The translations under genes were made by a program, and so were the position numbers. The notes below the pieces were generated by a model. It was not told the DNA's origin. It was given only the letters and a program-made list of their open reading frames with translations, and did not search any database. A stretch of 64,000 nt of DNA from Pseudomonas sp. Q1-7 (lineage in GTDB: Bacteria > Pseudomonadota > Gammaproteobacteria > Pseudomonadales > Pseudomonadaceae). Below, piece by piece: positions 1-8,784 of the stretch (its first letter is position 1; each line of letters begins with the position of its first letter). Location: assembly GCF_028010285.1 (NCBI RefSeq), contig NZ_CP116304.1, forward strand, positions 2,868,501 to 2,932,500, read 5' to 3'.

Positions 1-147
1 ATCCACCTGCTCGCCCTTGAGGCCGGTCTGCGCCAGCAACTGGCGGATCACCGCGGCGCCCAGTTCGTGGGCCGGGATGTTGGCCAGGGCGCCCTGGAAG
101 CTGCCGATGGCGGTGCGGGTGGCGGCGACGATGACGACGTCTTGCAT
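1..147 (-). CDS. acetyl-CoA acetyltransferase (thiolase), N-terminal part only
   Basis: The reading frame runs off the left edge, so only the first 49 residues are visible. They begin MQDVVIVAATRTAIGSFQGA, the usual opening of bacterial acetyl-CoA C-acetyltransferases, which condense or cleave acetoacetyl-CoA and 3-ketoacyl-CoA. The catalytic cysteine and histidine lie outside the window. The ATG at 145-147 is preceded on the minus strand by an AGGAGTTCC ribosome site. A terminator separates it from the acyl-CoA dehydrogenase upstream, so it probably has its own promoter. It fits a fatty acid or acyl-CoA catabolic locus. The exact thiolase subtype cannot be set from this fragment. Confidence 0.88.
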   Translation of the reverse strand, partial: MQDVVIVAATRTAIGSFQGALANIPAHELGAAVIRQLLAQTGLKGEQVD

Positions 148-242
148 GTTGGAACTCCTGAAAATCGCAGGTGGGTGCGGGCGGCGGACTGCCTGAGCGA
201 AGCGCAGCCCAAGGAGGCGGACCATCCTGCGGAGCGAAGTGG

Positions 243-276
243 AAAAAGGCGCGGCCCGAAACCAGCAGGGCCGCGC
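243..276 (-). terminator. rho-independent terminator after the acyl-CoA dehydrogenase
   Basis: A perfect 9-base stem (249-257 with 268-276, GCGCGGCCC against GGGCCGCGC) is followed on the minus strand by CTTTTTCC. It lies just after the stop codon of the acyl-CoA dehydrogenase at 291 and before the thiolase start, so it should end the TetR-dehydrogenase transcript. Confidence 0.8.
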
Positions 277-290
277 GTCACGCTAAAGCC

Positions 291-2063
291 TCAGAACTGC
301 TCGGCGCTGAGCCCGAAGAGGGCGTCGCTGCCAGCGCGGATGCTGGCTTCCAGACCCAGGATGCGAGGCAGCAGGCGGCGGAAGAAGAACTCCGCGGTGG
401 CCAGCTTGCCGGTGTAGAAGGCTTCGTCCTCGCTGCGGCGAGCCTGCGCCGCCTGGGCCATGCGCGCCCACATCCAGGCATAGGCCACGTGGCCGAAGAG
501 CTGCAGGTATTCCACTGAGGCGGCCCCCACTTCATTGGGGTTCTGGGTGGCGCGGGCCAGCAGCCATTCGCTGGTGCTCTGCAGGCGTTGCACGGCCTCC
601 AGCAGTTCGGTGGCGTAGGGCGCGCCGGGTTGGCTGGCGAAGGCGCGGACCTCGGCGCAGAACAGTTTGAGCGCGGCGCCGCCGTTGGCCACCACCTTGC
701 GGCCCAGCAGGTCGAGGGCCTGGATGCCGTTGGTGCCTTCGTAGATCTGCGCGATGCGCACGTCGCGCACCAGTTGCTCCTGGCCCCATTCGCGAATGTA
801 GCCGTGGCCGCCGAACACCTGCTGGCCATGCACGCAGCTGTCCAGTCCGGTGTCAGTGAAGAAGGCCTTGGCCACCGGCGTGAGCAGGGCCACCAGGGCC
901 TCGGCGCGCTGGCGTTCATCGGTGTCTTCGGCGTACTTGGCCAGGTCCAGCTGCTGGCCGACGTAGCAGGCGAAGGCGCGGCCACCCTCGGTCATGGCCT
1001 TCATGCTGAGCAGCATGCGGCGCACGTCCGGGTGGACGATGATCGGGTCGGCGGCCTTGTCCTGGGCCACCGGGCCGGTCGGCGCGCGGCTCTGGATGCG
1101 CTCGCGGGCGTAGGCCACGGCGTTCTGGTAGGACGCGTCGGCGCAGCCGATGCCCTGGAGGCCGATGGACAGGCGCTCGTAGTTCATCATGGTGAACATG
1201 GCGGCCAGGCCCTTGTTGGCTTCGCCGATCAGGTAGCCGATGGCGCCGTCGAAGTTCATTACGCAGGTGGCCGAGGCCTTGATGCCCATCTTGTGTTCGA
1301 TGGAGCCGCAGGACACGGCGTTCTTCTCGCCCAGGGAACCGTCGGCGTTCACCATCACCTTGGGCACCAGGAACAGCGAAATTCCCTTCGGGCCGGCCGG
1401 CGCGTCCGGCAGCTTGGCCAGCACCAGGTGGATGATGTTCTCGGTCAGGTCCTGCTCGCCGCCGGTGATGAAGATCTTGGTGCCGCTGATCGCGTAGCTG
1501 CCATCGGCCTGGGGTTCGGCCTTGGTGCGAATGATGCCGAGGTCGGTGCCGGCATGGGGTTCGGTCAGGCACATGGAGCCGGCCCAGCGGCCTTCGTACA
1601 GCGCCGGCAGGTAGGTGGTCTTGAGTTCCTCACTGGCATGGGCGTCGATGGCCAGGCAGGCGCCGGAGGACAGCGCGGAGTACAGGGCGAAGCTGGCGTT
1701 GGCGGCGTAGAGCATTTCCTCGAACTGCACGGCGAGCATCTTCGGCATGCCCATGCCGGCGTAGTCCGGGTTGCCGGAAAGCCCCACCCAGCCGCCTTCG
1801 ATATAGGTGGCGTAGGCCTCCTTGAAGCCGGCCGGCGTGCTCACCAGGCCATCGCGCCACTGCGCGCCTTCCTCGTCGCCGCTGCGATTGAGCGGGGCTA
1901 TCAGCTGGCCGGTGACCTTGGCCGCTTCTTCCAGGATGGCATCGGCGGTGTCGGCGTCCACCCGCTCGGCCAGGGCCGGCAGGCGCGCCCAGAGGGCCGG
2001 GGCCTGGAAGACTTCATGGAGGACGAAGCGCAGGTCACGAAGCGGAGCGGAGTACTGGGGCAT
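291..2063 (-). CDS. acyl-CoA dehydrogenase, large form with C-terminal extension domain
   Basis: This 590-residue FAD enzyme introduces the alpha-beta double bond into acyl-CoA thioesters, passing electrons to ETF. The three standard dehydrogenase domains are present: the middle domain carries MCLTEPHAGTDLG and the C-terminal helical domain carries QIYEGTNGIQALDLLGRKV, in which the glutamate is the expected catalytic base. About 120 further residues form the extra C-terminal domain seen in the long FadE/DmdC-like subfamily, which explains the length compared with about 380 residues for short-chain enzymes. The start overlaps the 3' end of the upstream TetR gene by 29 bases, so the two are probably cotranscribed. 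The substrate chain length cannot be read from the sequence. Confidence 0.93.
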   Translation of the reverse strand: MPQYSAPLRDLRFVLHEVFQAPALWARLPALAERVDADTADAILEEAAKVTGQLIAPLNRSGDEEGAQWRDGLVSTPAGFKEAYATYIEGGWVGLSGNPDYAGMGMPKMLAVQFEEMLYAANASFALYSALSSGACLAIDAHASEELKTTYLPALYEGRWAGSMCLTEPHAGTDLGIIRTKAEPQADGSYAISGTKIFITGGEQDLTENIIHLVLAKLPDAPAGPKGISLFLVPKVMVNADGSLGEKNAVSCGSIEHKMGIKASATCVMNFDGAIGYLIGEANKGLAAMFTMMNYERLSIGLQGIGCADASYQNAVAYARERIQSRAPTGPVAQDKAADPIIVHPDVRRMLLSMKAMTEGGRAFACYVGQQLDLAKYAEDTDERQRAEALVALLTPVAKAFFTDTGLDSCVHGQQVFGGHGYIREWGQEQLVRDVRIAQIYEGTNGIQALDLLGRKVVANGGAALKLFCAEVRAFASQPGAPYATELLEAVQRLQSTSEWLLARATQNPNEVGAASVEYLQLFGHVAYAWMWARMAQAAQARRSEDEAFYTGKLATAEFFFRRLLPRILGLEASIRAGSDALFGLSAEQF

Positions 2064-2724
2064 GGGCGTTACCTTGGGTTGAGACGGGGGAAGCGGTTTT
2101 CAGGAAGCTGACCAACTGGGAGACGGCGCCGAGGATCAGGCTTTCGAGGAAGGCCGAGCGCTCGGCCTCGGCCAGCCCGGCGTGCTCCAGCCAGTTGGGT
2201 ATCTGCTGGAAAATGTTCAAGAGGGCATCTCCGGCGGCCTTGCGGCTGCTGGGGGACAGGTGCAGGCCCTTGCCCACCTGGCGCAGCCAGCGCTCCTGGC
2301 AGAGCAGTTCCAGTTCGGCGATGCGTTGCTGGTGGGCGGGGGTGAGGCAGTGGCGTTCCTTGGCGGCGAGGCGGAAGCGCAGCGGCTGCTGGCGGTGCAA
2401 CTCGATCAGCGCCGCGGCCAGGTCGCGCAGTTGCTCGGCGCACGGCTTGCCGGGAGTGACGCGGGACGACACCGCGAGCAGCCCCTCGTAATACTCCTCG
2501 ATGAATTCGAACAGGAGTTCTTCCTTACTGCTGCAGTGGTGATACAGCGAGCCCGCGGTCAGTTCGAGGTGGGCCGCCAGCTCGCGCAGGCTGACCTGGC
2601 CGAAGCCCTTGCAGGCGAAAAGCGCCAGGGCCTTTTCCCGGTTGCGCTCGAAACGCGACGCCGCCGGACCTTCGCGGCGGGCGCAGGGCGAGGCGCCGGC
2701 GCTTGCTGTCTGTGTAAAACCCAC
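2035..2724 (-). CDS. TetR/AcrR family transcriptional regulator
   Basis: A 229-residue repressor-type protein. The N-terminal helix-turn-helix is typical of TetR (ALFACKGFGQVSLRELAAHL, then LTAGSLYHHCSSKEELL), followed by an all-helical ligand domain without recognisable specificity. The start is a GTG at 2722-2724, supported by a strong AGGAGG eight bases upstream; no ATG fits as well. It overlaps the downstream acyl-CoA dehydrogenase and is divergent from an AraC regulator across a 191-base gap. A role as acyl-CoA-responsive regulator of the adjacent dehydrogenase is inferred from position only. Confidence 0.9.
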   Translation of the reverse strand: MGFTQTASAGASPCARREGPAASRFERNREKALALFACKGFGQVSLRELAAHLELTAGSLYHHCSSKEELLFEFIEEYYEGLLAVSSRVTPGKPCAEQLRDLAAALIELHRQQPLRFRLAAKERHCLTPAHQQRIAELELLCQERWLRQVGKGLHLSPSSRKAAGDALLNIFQQIPNWLEHAGLAEAERSAFLESLILGAVSQLVSFLKTASPVSTQGNAHAPVLRSAS

Positions 2725-2915
2725 TTTTCCTCCTGGTCCGCGGACCGACCCGATCTAGAACAGCTTCGAGTCTAGGCACGAAAGGCGCATCGGCCTATGC
2801 CCAAAGTGCGCGACCCGGCCTGAACATTTTTGCCACACGCACGCTGTCTGGCGGGAGCCGCGCCCACTATGATTGGCGGACTTTACGCCGGAGCGACGGA
2901 GCAACGAGGGGCACG

Positions 2916-3938
2916 ATGCGGGAACAGGATTCGGTGGCGGCGTACCTCGTGCAGGTGGCCCTGCACAGGCTGGAGGACGAGCCCGCGCGCAAGAAGGCGG
3001 TGCTCGACGAGGCCGGTATCGACCCGCGCACGCTGGAGATCGTCGATGCGCGCCTGCCCGCAACGGCCGTCAACCGGTTCTGGCTGGCGATGGTGCGCGA
3101 GCTGGATGATGAGTTCTTCGGCTTCGATTCACACGGCCTGCCGCGCGGCAGCTTCGCGCTGATCTGCCGGGGCCTGATCCAGGAACCGACGCTCGGCAAG
3201 GCCTTGCGCCAGTGCCTGACCTACCTGGGGCTGTTCATCCATGACATCCGCGCGCACCTGGAGGTGCGGGGCGGCCGGGCGGTGGTCAGCCTGCGCACCT
3301 CGATGGACAACCAGGCCATTCGCGGCGGCGCGGAGGAGATCTACCTCAATATCGTGCTCGGGGTGCTGTGCTGGCTGGTGGGCCGGCGGATTCCCCTGGA
3401 CAGCACGCGCTTCAGCCATCCGCGCCCGGCCCATCGTTCCGATCCGCTGTTGTGGGGCCCGCTGCTGGAGTTCGACGCCGCCTGCACCGAAGTGGCCTTC
3501 GACGCCAGCTACCTGGCGCTGCCGGTGGTGCAGGATCTGGCCGCGCTCAAACACTTCCTGCGCACATCGCCGCAATGGCTGATCGTGCGCATCCGCAACG
3601 AGGAAAGTCTGGCTGCGCGCGTGTTCCGGCGCCTGCGCCAGCAGGAGGACCATGTCCCGCCGACCCTGGTGGCCCTGGCCGAGGAATTGGGGATGAGTGC
3701 TGCCGGTTTCCGTCGCCAACTGGAGCGGGAAGGCTTCAGCTACCAGGAAATCAAACACGAAGTGCGGCGTTCGGTGGCGTTCGAGCTGCTCCGGGGCGAC
3801 CGTTACAGCATCGGCGAAATCGCCATCAAGGCCGGTTTCCAGGAACCCAGTGCCTTCCACCGGGCCTTTCGCAGCTGGACCGGGGAAAGTCCGGGGCATT
3901 TCCGCAAGCGGGTGCAGCAGGCGCCCGCCGACGACTGA
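2916..3938 (+). CDS. AraC family transcriptional regulator
   Basis: A 340-residue activator-type protein. The first 200 or so residues match the arabinose-binding-like N-terminal domain of OruR/ArgR-type Pseudomonas AraC proteins. The last 100 carry two helix-turn-helices, ending with IGEIAIKAGFQEPSAFHRAF followed by WTGESPGHFRK, the hallmark of the family. The ATG is preceded by CGAGGGG. It is transcribed divergently from the TetR gene and convergently with the amidase, from which it is separated by a shared hairpin terminator. The effector is unknown. Confidence 0.92.
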   Translation: MREQDSVAAYLVQVALHRLEDEPARKKAVLDEAGIDPRTLEIVDARLPATAVNRFWLAMVRELDDEFFGFDSHGLPRGSFALICRGLIQEPTLGKALRQCLTYLGLFIHDIRAHLEVRGGRAVVSLRTSMDNQAIRGGAEEIYLNIVLGVLCWLVGRRIPLDSTRFSHPRPAHRSDPLLWGPLLEFDAACTEVAFDASYLALPVVQDLAALKHFLRTSPQWLIVRIRNEESLAARVFRRLRQQEDHVPPTLVALAEELGMSAAGFRRQLEREGFSYQEIKHEVRRSVAFELLRGDRYSIGEIAIKAGFQEPSAFHRAFRSWTGESPGHFRKRVQQAPADD

Positions 3939-3942
3939 GCGG

Positions 3943-3965
3943 AACCGGGCCCGCGCGGCCCGGTT
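3943..3965. terminator. bidirectional hairpin between the AraC regulator and amidase
   Basis: Inverted repeat AACCGGGC (3943-3950) and GCCCGGTT (3958-3965), with a short T run on the plus side. It lies exactly between two convergent stop codons. Confidence 0.65.
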
Positions 3966-3980
3966 TCGCCCGTGGCGGGT

Positions 3981-5690
3981 TCAGCCGCGCGACAGGGGCG
4001 GGGTGCGCGGCGGGATCAGCCGCTTCGAACCGGTGGACTCGAACGCCGCCGCGAAACGCAGAAGCGCCGAATCGTCGTAGGCGCGGCCGGCGAAGGTCAG
4101 GCCCACAGGCATGCCGATATCCGCCATCACACCCATCGGCACCGTGACCGTCGGAACCCCGAGGTGCCGGATGGCGAGGTTGCCGTTGGCCACCCAGACG
4201 CCGTTGCTCCAGGCGATATCCGCCGACGCCGGGTTCACATCGGCGTCCGCCGGGCCGACATCGGCCACGGTCGGGAACAGCACCGCGTCCAGGCCCAGGC
4301 GGTCCATCCATTCCTCCAGGTCGATGCGCCGGGTTTCTTCCAGGCCCCGCAGGCCGTCGGGGAGGGTGGGGATCTGCTCCCAGGACTTGATGCCGCGCTC
4401 GGCCATCCGCACGTATTCATCCATGCCGGCGGCCAGGTCGCCTTCGCGGTTGGGCAGGGTGCCCGGGTCGTGGGGGAATATCTGCGGGCCGTCCACATCC
4501 ACCAGACGGTTCAGCCTGGGGTCGCCGTTGGCGCGGAGGAAGTCGTCGAAGCCCCAGGCCGACAGGTCCCAGAGCTCGTCGTGGAGGAACTCCTTGGAGA
4601 CCAGGCCACGATTGAACACGGTGGGCGCGCCGGGGCGGTCACCCTCGCAGTTGGAGACCAGCGGGAAGTCCACTTCGACCACCTCGGCGCCAGCGGCTTC
4701 CAGCGCCTTGCGCGCATCTTCCCAGAGGGCGATCACCGAGGGGCGGGTGTCGATGCGTTGCCCGGTCGGGCCGCCGATGCCGGGGTGCTCGCTGGTGCCC
4801 ATCTCCGGGTCCTGGTTGATGAACATGCGCGGCACACCGAAACGCTTGCCGGCCAGCGCGTCGGCCTTGGCCGCCAGTTCCAGGTAGGATGCCGGGCGCA
4901 CCGACGCGACGCTGGGGATGGGCACCCAGGGCTGCAGGCGCCACAGGTCGCCGCGCGTGTCCGGGTCCTCGGCCACCACCACGTCCAGCACTTCCAGCAG
5001 GTCGGCCATGGTGCGGGCGTAGGGCACCACGACGTCCATGGTGGGCGTCAGCGGCCAGTTGCCGCGCACCGAGATCACCCCGCGCGACGGGGTGTAGGCG
5101 CACAGGCCGTTGTTGGACGCCGGGCCCCGGCCGCTCGACCAGGTTTCCTCGGCCAGGCCGAATGCCGAGAAGCTGGCCGCCGTGGCCGTACCGGCGCCGT
5201 TGGACGATCCCGAGGCGAAGGGCGCGGTGAGGTAGTTCGCGTTGTAGGGGCTCTCGGCGCGGCCGTACACGCCGCGCTGCATGCCGCCATTGGCCATGGG
5301 CGGCATGTTGGTCTTGCCCAGGCAGATGGCGCCGGCGGCGCGCAGCCGCTCGATGGTGAAGGCGTCGCGCTGGGCGACCAGGTCCTTGAAGGCCGGGCTG
5401 CCGGAGGCGGCGGTGAGGCCCTTGACCAGGTAGCTGTCCTTGGCGGTGTAGGGAATGCCGTCGAGCGGGCCCAGGGTTTCGCCCCGCGCCCGGCGGGCGT
5501 CGGACGCTGCCGCTTCCTTGAGCGCATCGGGGTTGCGCACCACCAGCGCATTGAGGGCGGTGGGCGTGTCGGGCCCGTCGTAGGCGTCGATCCGCGCCAG
5601 GTAGGCCTGCACCAGCTCGACCGCCGTGGTGCGACCGGATTCCAGCGCGGCGCGCAGTTGGGCAATGGAAACCTCGGTCACCTCGATCAT
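3981..5690 (-). CDS. amidase of the amidase-signature family
   Basis: A 569-residue hydrolase of amide bonds. The Ser-cisSer-Lys triad can be followed: the lysine lies in PYTAKDSYLVKG, the cis-serine in SGSSNGAGTATA and the nucleophile in ETWSSGRGPASNNG, 24 residues after the cis-serine as in characterised members. The glycine-serine region is divergent from the common GSSGGSA, so the substrate class is uncertain; GatA is unlikely because the protein is longer and there is no GatB/C neighbour. The start chosen is the ATG at 5688-5690, overlapping the stop of a 24-codon upstream reading frame; a GTG at 5727-5729 would add 13 residues. Confidence 0.88.
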   Translation of the reverse strand: MIEVTEVSIAQLRAALESGRTTAVELVQAYLARIDAYDGPDTPTALNALVVRNPDALKEAAASDARRARGETLGPLDGIPYTAKDSYLVKGLTAASGSPAFKDLVAQRDAFTIERLRAAGAICLGKTNMPPMANGGMQRGVYGRAESPYNANYLTAPFASGSSNGAGTATAASFSAFGLAEETWSSGRGPASNNGLCAYTPSRGVISVRGNWPLTPTMDVVVPYARTMADLLEVLDVVVAEDPDTRGDLWRLQPWVPIPSVASVRPASYLELAAKADALAGKRFGVPRMFINQDPEMGTSEHPGIGGPTGQRIDTRPSVIALWEDARKALEAAGAEVVEVDFPLVSNCEGDRPGAPTVFNRGLVSKEFLHDELWDLSAWGFDDFLRANGDPRLNRLVDVDGPQIFPHDPGTLPNREGDLAAGMDEYVRMAERGIKSWEQIPTLPDGLRGLEETRRIDLEEWMDRLGLDAVLFPTVADVGPADADVNPASADIAWSNGVWVANGNLAIRHLGVPTVTVPMGVMADIGMPVGLTFAGRAYDDSALLRFAAAFESTGSKRLIPPRTPPLSRG

Positions 5691-5761
5691 GCTGTCACCG
5701 CCGGCTGCTGGTGGATGGCTGCGGCGCACCGGGCGCCGGATGTCTCAAGATCGGCTCTCAT
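5690..5761 (-). CDS. possible 23-24 residue leader peptide coupled to the amidase
   Basis: An ATG at 5759-5761 with an AGGAA ribosome site opens a 24-codon frame whose TGA overlaps the amidase ATG (GCATGA). The arrangement would allow translational coupling. The peptide has no recognisable similarity and shows no obvious attenuator stem, so it may be chance. Confidence 0.25.
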
Positions 5762-6021
5762 GGGGTTCCTCGTTTCATGGCATGACGCGACAGGGTCGGA
5801 AGGGCCGCGAGGTTACTGGGGCGTCCACTGAACATCAAACTATTAGCAGAGGCCAGGGTGGTGCGCACCCGCCCCGCAGCGACCCGCACGCTCCGCGCGC
5901 GGATTCGCTCGTCGGGAGACCGGGTCGAACCGCCACGTCGCCGGGCTGAACCGAACTATAAAGTGGTGTGCGGCTCGCAGGCCTGTTGCGCCACGTCCCA
6001 ACATCGAAGCGGAGAACACCC

Positions 6022-6252
6022 ATGGCGAACTGGATCATCACCTATAGCAAGGACCAAGGTACGAACACCCTGGACATGCAGCTCGACCATCAGCCGAGCA
6101 TGGAGGAGGCGGTCCTGCACCTGCTGGAGTGGGCCCACGGCAACCTCCAGAAAGGCGAATATGGGGACCTGCAGGACAAGCGCAGCGACGAACCGGCGGA
6201 GCTGCTGCTGCGCCAGTACGGCATCACCATCACCGGCATCTCGCGGGCCTGA
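6022..6252 (+). CDS. small hypothetical protein, 76 residues
   Basis: The frame starts at an ATG preceded by AGCGGAG. Residues 1-76 form a soluble acidic protein beginning MANWIITYSKDQGTNTLDMQ, with no signal peptide or membrane segment. Codon use has the strong third-position GC bias of neighbouring genes, which supports real coding. It stands alone between the divergently oriented amidase and the convergent hydrolase. The family is not recognised, and no function is proposed. Confidence 0.7.
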   Translation: MANWIITYSKDQGTNTLDMQLDHQPSMEEAVLHLLEWAHGNLQKGEYGDLQDKRSDEPAELLLRQYGITITGISRA

Positions 6253-6400
6253 GGCGATACGCCTGTTCCACACGGCCTGCGCTGCCCGCGCGCGGCGGCG
6301 CGACCAGTCCTGAATCCCTACCTTCCTTGGCCGCCCTGAGATCCGGCAGTGGCCGTCGGCTTGATGGCCGATCAGCAGGGCGCGCAACTGGCGACGGTGG

Positions 6401-7162
6401 CTACTGACCGTGCTTGACCGCCTGGATGATCACGTTGGCGACCTCGACCGGTTTCGACTGCTGCGGCACGTGGCTGGCGTCGAGCTGCGTCGTACTGGCG
6501 CGGATCTTCCTGGCGAAGGCCCGTTGCAGGTCCGGCTGGATCATGCGGTCCTGGTTGCTGACGATGTAAAAGGATGGCTTGGCCTGCCAGGCCGCAGCGC
6601 TGGTCTTTTCTTCGAAGGCCGCCGCGCGGATCGGCCCCTGGGTGGCGCTCATCACGGCGGTCTGCTCCTTCGACAGGTCCTGGGCGAAATCGGTGGCCAT
6701 GCCCTGCGGGGTCATGTACAGGTAGCCGTTTTTGTCCGGCGCGATCTGGCTGACGCCGGGCGGCGACGGATAGCCCTCGTAGAGTTCCTTGGTGTTCTGC
6801 CCGGCATTGGGCGCGAAGGCGGCGACGTAGACCAGGCTGCGGACCTTCTTGTCGGTGCCGGCCTGGCTGATGACCGTGCCGCCCCAGGAGTGCCCGACCA
6901 GCACCACGTCGCCATCCTGGTTGTTCAGCACGCGCTGGGTGGCGGCGACATCGTCGGCCAGGGAGGTCAGCGGGTTCTGCACCACGGTGACCTTGATGCC
7001 TTCGGCCTGGAGCAGGGGAACGACCCGGGCCCAGTCGGAGCCGTCGGCGAAGGCGCCGTGGACGATCACCACCGAGGGCTGGGCGGTGGCCGCCTGGCTG
7101 CCGAGGGTGAAGAGCGAGGTGGCCATGGCGAGGGCCAGGGCGAGGGACTTGGGTGTGTTCAT
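6401..7162 (-). CDS. secreted alpha/beta hydrolase
   Basis: A 253-residue protein. Residues 1-28 are a Sec signal peptide (lysine, hydrophobic stretch, then SQAATA). The mature part has the alpha/beta fold: oxyanion strand VVIVHGAFADGSDW, nucleophile elbow GHSWGG with the serine, acid in SNQDRMI and histidine in DASHVPQQSKP. This resembles the periplasmic hydrolases of the salicylate esterase/hydroxynitrile lyase-like group, sometimes annotated as alpha/beta hydrolase superfamily only. The substrate is unknown. It is divergent from the LuxR/HD regulator across 116 bases, which may hold both promoters. Confidence 0.88.
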   Translation of the reverse strand: MNTPKSLALALAMATSLFTLGSQAATAQPSVVIVHGAFADGSDWARVVPLLQAEGIKVTVVQNPLTSLADDVAATQRVLNNQDGDVVLVGHSWGGTVISQAGTDKKVRSLVYVAAFAPNAGQNTKELYEGYPSPPGVSQIAPDKNGYLYMTPQGMATDFAQDLSKEQTAVMSATQGPIRAAAFEEKTSAAAWQAKPSFYIVSNQDRMIQPDLQRAFARKIRASTTQLDASHVPQQSKPVEVANVIIQAVKHGQ

Positions 7163-7278
7163 GGGGTGGATCTCCGCTGTGTGTGTGGCGCCAGTGTCGG
7201 GATTGCGCGGCTGTGCGGGTATCGGTCGTTTATCCGAGGCGACTCGTGGACAATGCGGGCGAGGGGAGGGAGAACAGC

Positions 7279-8715
7279 ATGCTGGATACTGAATGCGTGG
7301 GTCTGGAGGACGCCATCCTGGCGCTGTCCATGGTGGGCGATCTGAGCATGGGGCAGCCCATCGACCAGTCCCGCCGTACCGCGCGCCTGGCCGGATTCCT
7401 CGCTGGCGCCTGCCAGGGGGAGGCTGGGCGGGAAGAGGTCGCCCGTCAGGTGGCGCTGCTGCGCTGGTCGGGCTGCACGGCCAACGCCGAGGGCTTCATG
7501 CACCTGCTGGGGGATGACGTCGGTGGACGCCGCGCCATGCTCAGCCAGACGCTGGACGCGGCGGGGTTGCGCGCCATGCGCAAGTCGCGGCCCCTGGCCG
7601 AGGTGCATTGCGAGGTTTCCGGCGATATCGCCCGTACCCTGGGCCTGGCCCCTGCGGTGGAGCTGGGCCTGCGCCATGTCTTCGAACAGTTCGACGGCCA
7701 GGGCAATCCCCTTGGCCTGCGCCACCCCGAGATACCGGACGTGGTCTACCAGGTGGTGTTGGCCGGTGATCTGGAAATCCTTTCACGCGTGCATGGACTG
7801 GAGGCCGCGCTGGAATGGATCAGCGCCCAGGGCGACCGCCGCTATCCGTCCGCGCTGGTCACCGAACTGGTGCGTCATGGCAAGGACTGGCTGGATGCGC
7901 TGCATCAGCCGGAACCGCCTCCGGTTTCGGCGGGGGAACGAGCACAGGTCGAGTTGACCCTGGTGGCGGATGTGATCGACCTCAAACTGCCCTGGCTCGC
8001 CGGCTATTCGCGCCAGGCCGCCGAGCTGGCGCGTCGCGCTGGCAAGCTCTGGGGCCTGTCCGGAACCGCGATCGATCTGCTCGGCAAGGCCGCGTTGATC
8101 CATGGCATGGGCCGGGCGGCGGTACCCAACCGGATCTGGAACCACCCTGGCCGGTTGCTCGAAGGCGACCTGGAACAGGTGCGTCTGGTGCCCTACTGGA
8201 CGCTGCGCGCATCAGGTTCCATCAGCGGCCTGTCCGCCTCCGGGCAATTGGCCGCCCATGCCTACGAACGCCTGGATGGTAGCGGCTACTTCCGTTCCCT
8301 CAGTGGCGACCATCTGCAGGCCGAGCAGCGGTTGCTGGCGGCGGCCCTTGCCTGGCAGGCGTTGCGTGCCGAGCGCCCCTGGCGGCCAGCCTTCAGCGAG
8401 AGCGAAGCAGCACGCCTGCTGGAGGGGGAGGCCAAGGAGGGGCGATTCGACGCCGGGGCCTGCCAGGCGGTGATCGCCGCCGCCCGTGGCGAGTGCGGCG
8501 CTACCTTGCCCAAGGTCGCCAGTGCGCTGCTTTCCGAGCGGGAAACCGAGATTCTGCGGCGCATCAGCACCGGCGCGAGCAACAAGGAAGTGGCCCGCGA
8601 CCTCGGCATCAGCCCGAGCACGGTGCGAACCCATGTGGAGAGCCTGTTCCGCAAGCTGCAGTGTTCCACCCGCGCCGCCGCGACGTTGAAAGGCCTGACG
8701 CTGGGACTGATCTGA
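7279..8715 (+). CDS. LuxR-type regulator with degenerate HD-GYP domain
   Basis: A 478-residue protein. Residues about 270-350 align with HD-GYP phosphodiesterases: IHGMGRAAVPNRIWNHPGRL, then AYERLDGSGYFRSLSGD. The metal-binding HD pair is changed to HG and the GYP motif to GYF, so phosphodiesterase activity is doubtful. Residues about 415-478 are a LuxR/FixJ helix-turn-helix (LSERETEILRRISTGASNKE, then a recognition helix STVRTHVESLFRKLQC). The ATG at 7279 follows a GGGAGGGAG ribosome site. It is best read as a ligand-binding (possibly cyclic-di-GMP) transcription factor. The divergent hydrolase is a possible target. Confidence 0.85.
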   Translation: MLDTECVGLEDAILALSMVGDLSMGQPIDQSRRTARLAGFLAGACQGEAGREEVARQVALLRWSGCTANAEGFMHLLGDDVGGRRAMLSQTLDAAGLRAMRKSRPLAEVHCEVSGDIARTLGLAPAVELGLRHVFEQFDGQGNPLGLRHPEIPDVVYQVVLAGDLEILSRVHGLEAALEWISAQGDRRYPSALVTELVRHGKDWLDALHQPEPPPVSAGERAQVELTLVADVIDLKLPWLAGYSRQAAELARRAGKLWGLSGTAIDLLGKAALIHGMGRAAVPNRIWNHPGRLLEGDLEQVRLVPYWTLRASGSISGLSASGQLAAHAYERLDGSGYFRSLSGDHLQAEQRLLAAALAWQALRAERPWRPAFSESEAARLLEGEAKEGRFDAGACQAVIAAARGECGATLPKVASALLSERETEILRRISTGASNKEVARDLGISPSTVRTHVESLFRKLQCSTRAAATLKGLTLGLI

Positions 8716-8784
8716 TGGCTCAGGCGCGCCCGTGCGCCGACCGAGCGTTCCCGGGCAGGGAACACCCGGAAAGCCGGGGGCGAC

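Noticed and set aside
588-2111. 507-codon plus-strand frame opposite the first acyl-CoA dehydrogenase
   Set aside because: Antisense shadow; composition dominated by G, A, V, H and Q.
3972-5831. 619-codon plus-strand frame opposite the amidase
   Set aside because: Antisense of the amidase; no motif and no ribosome site.
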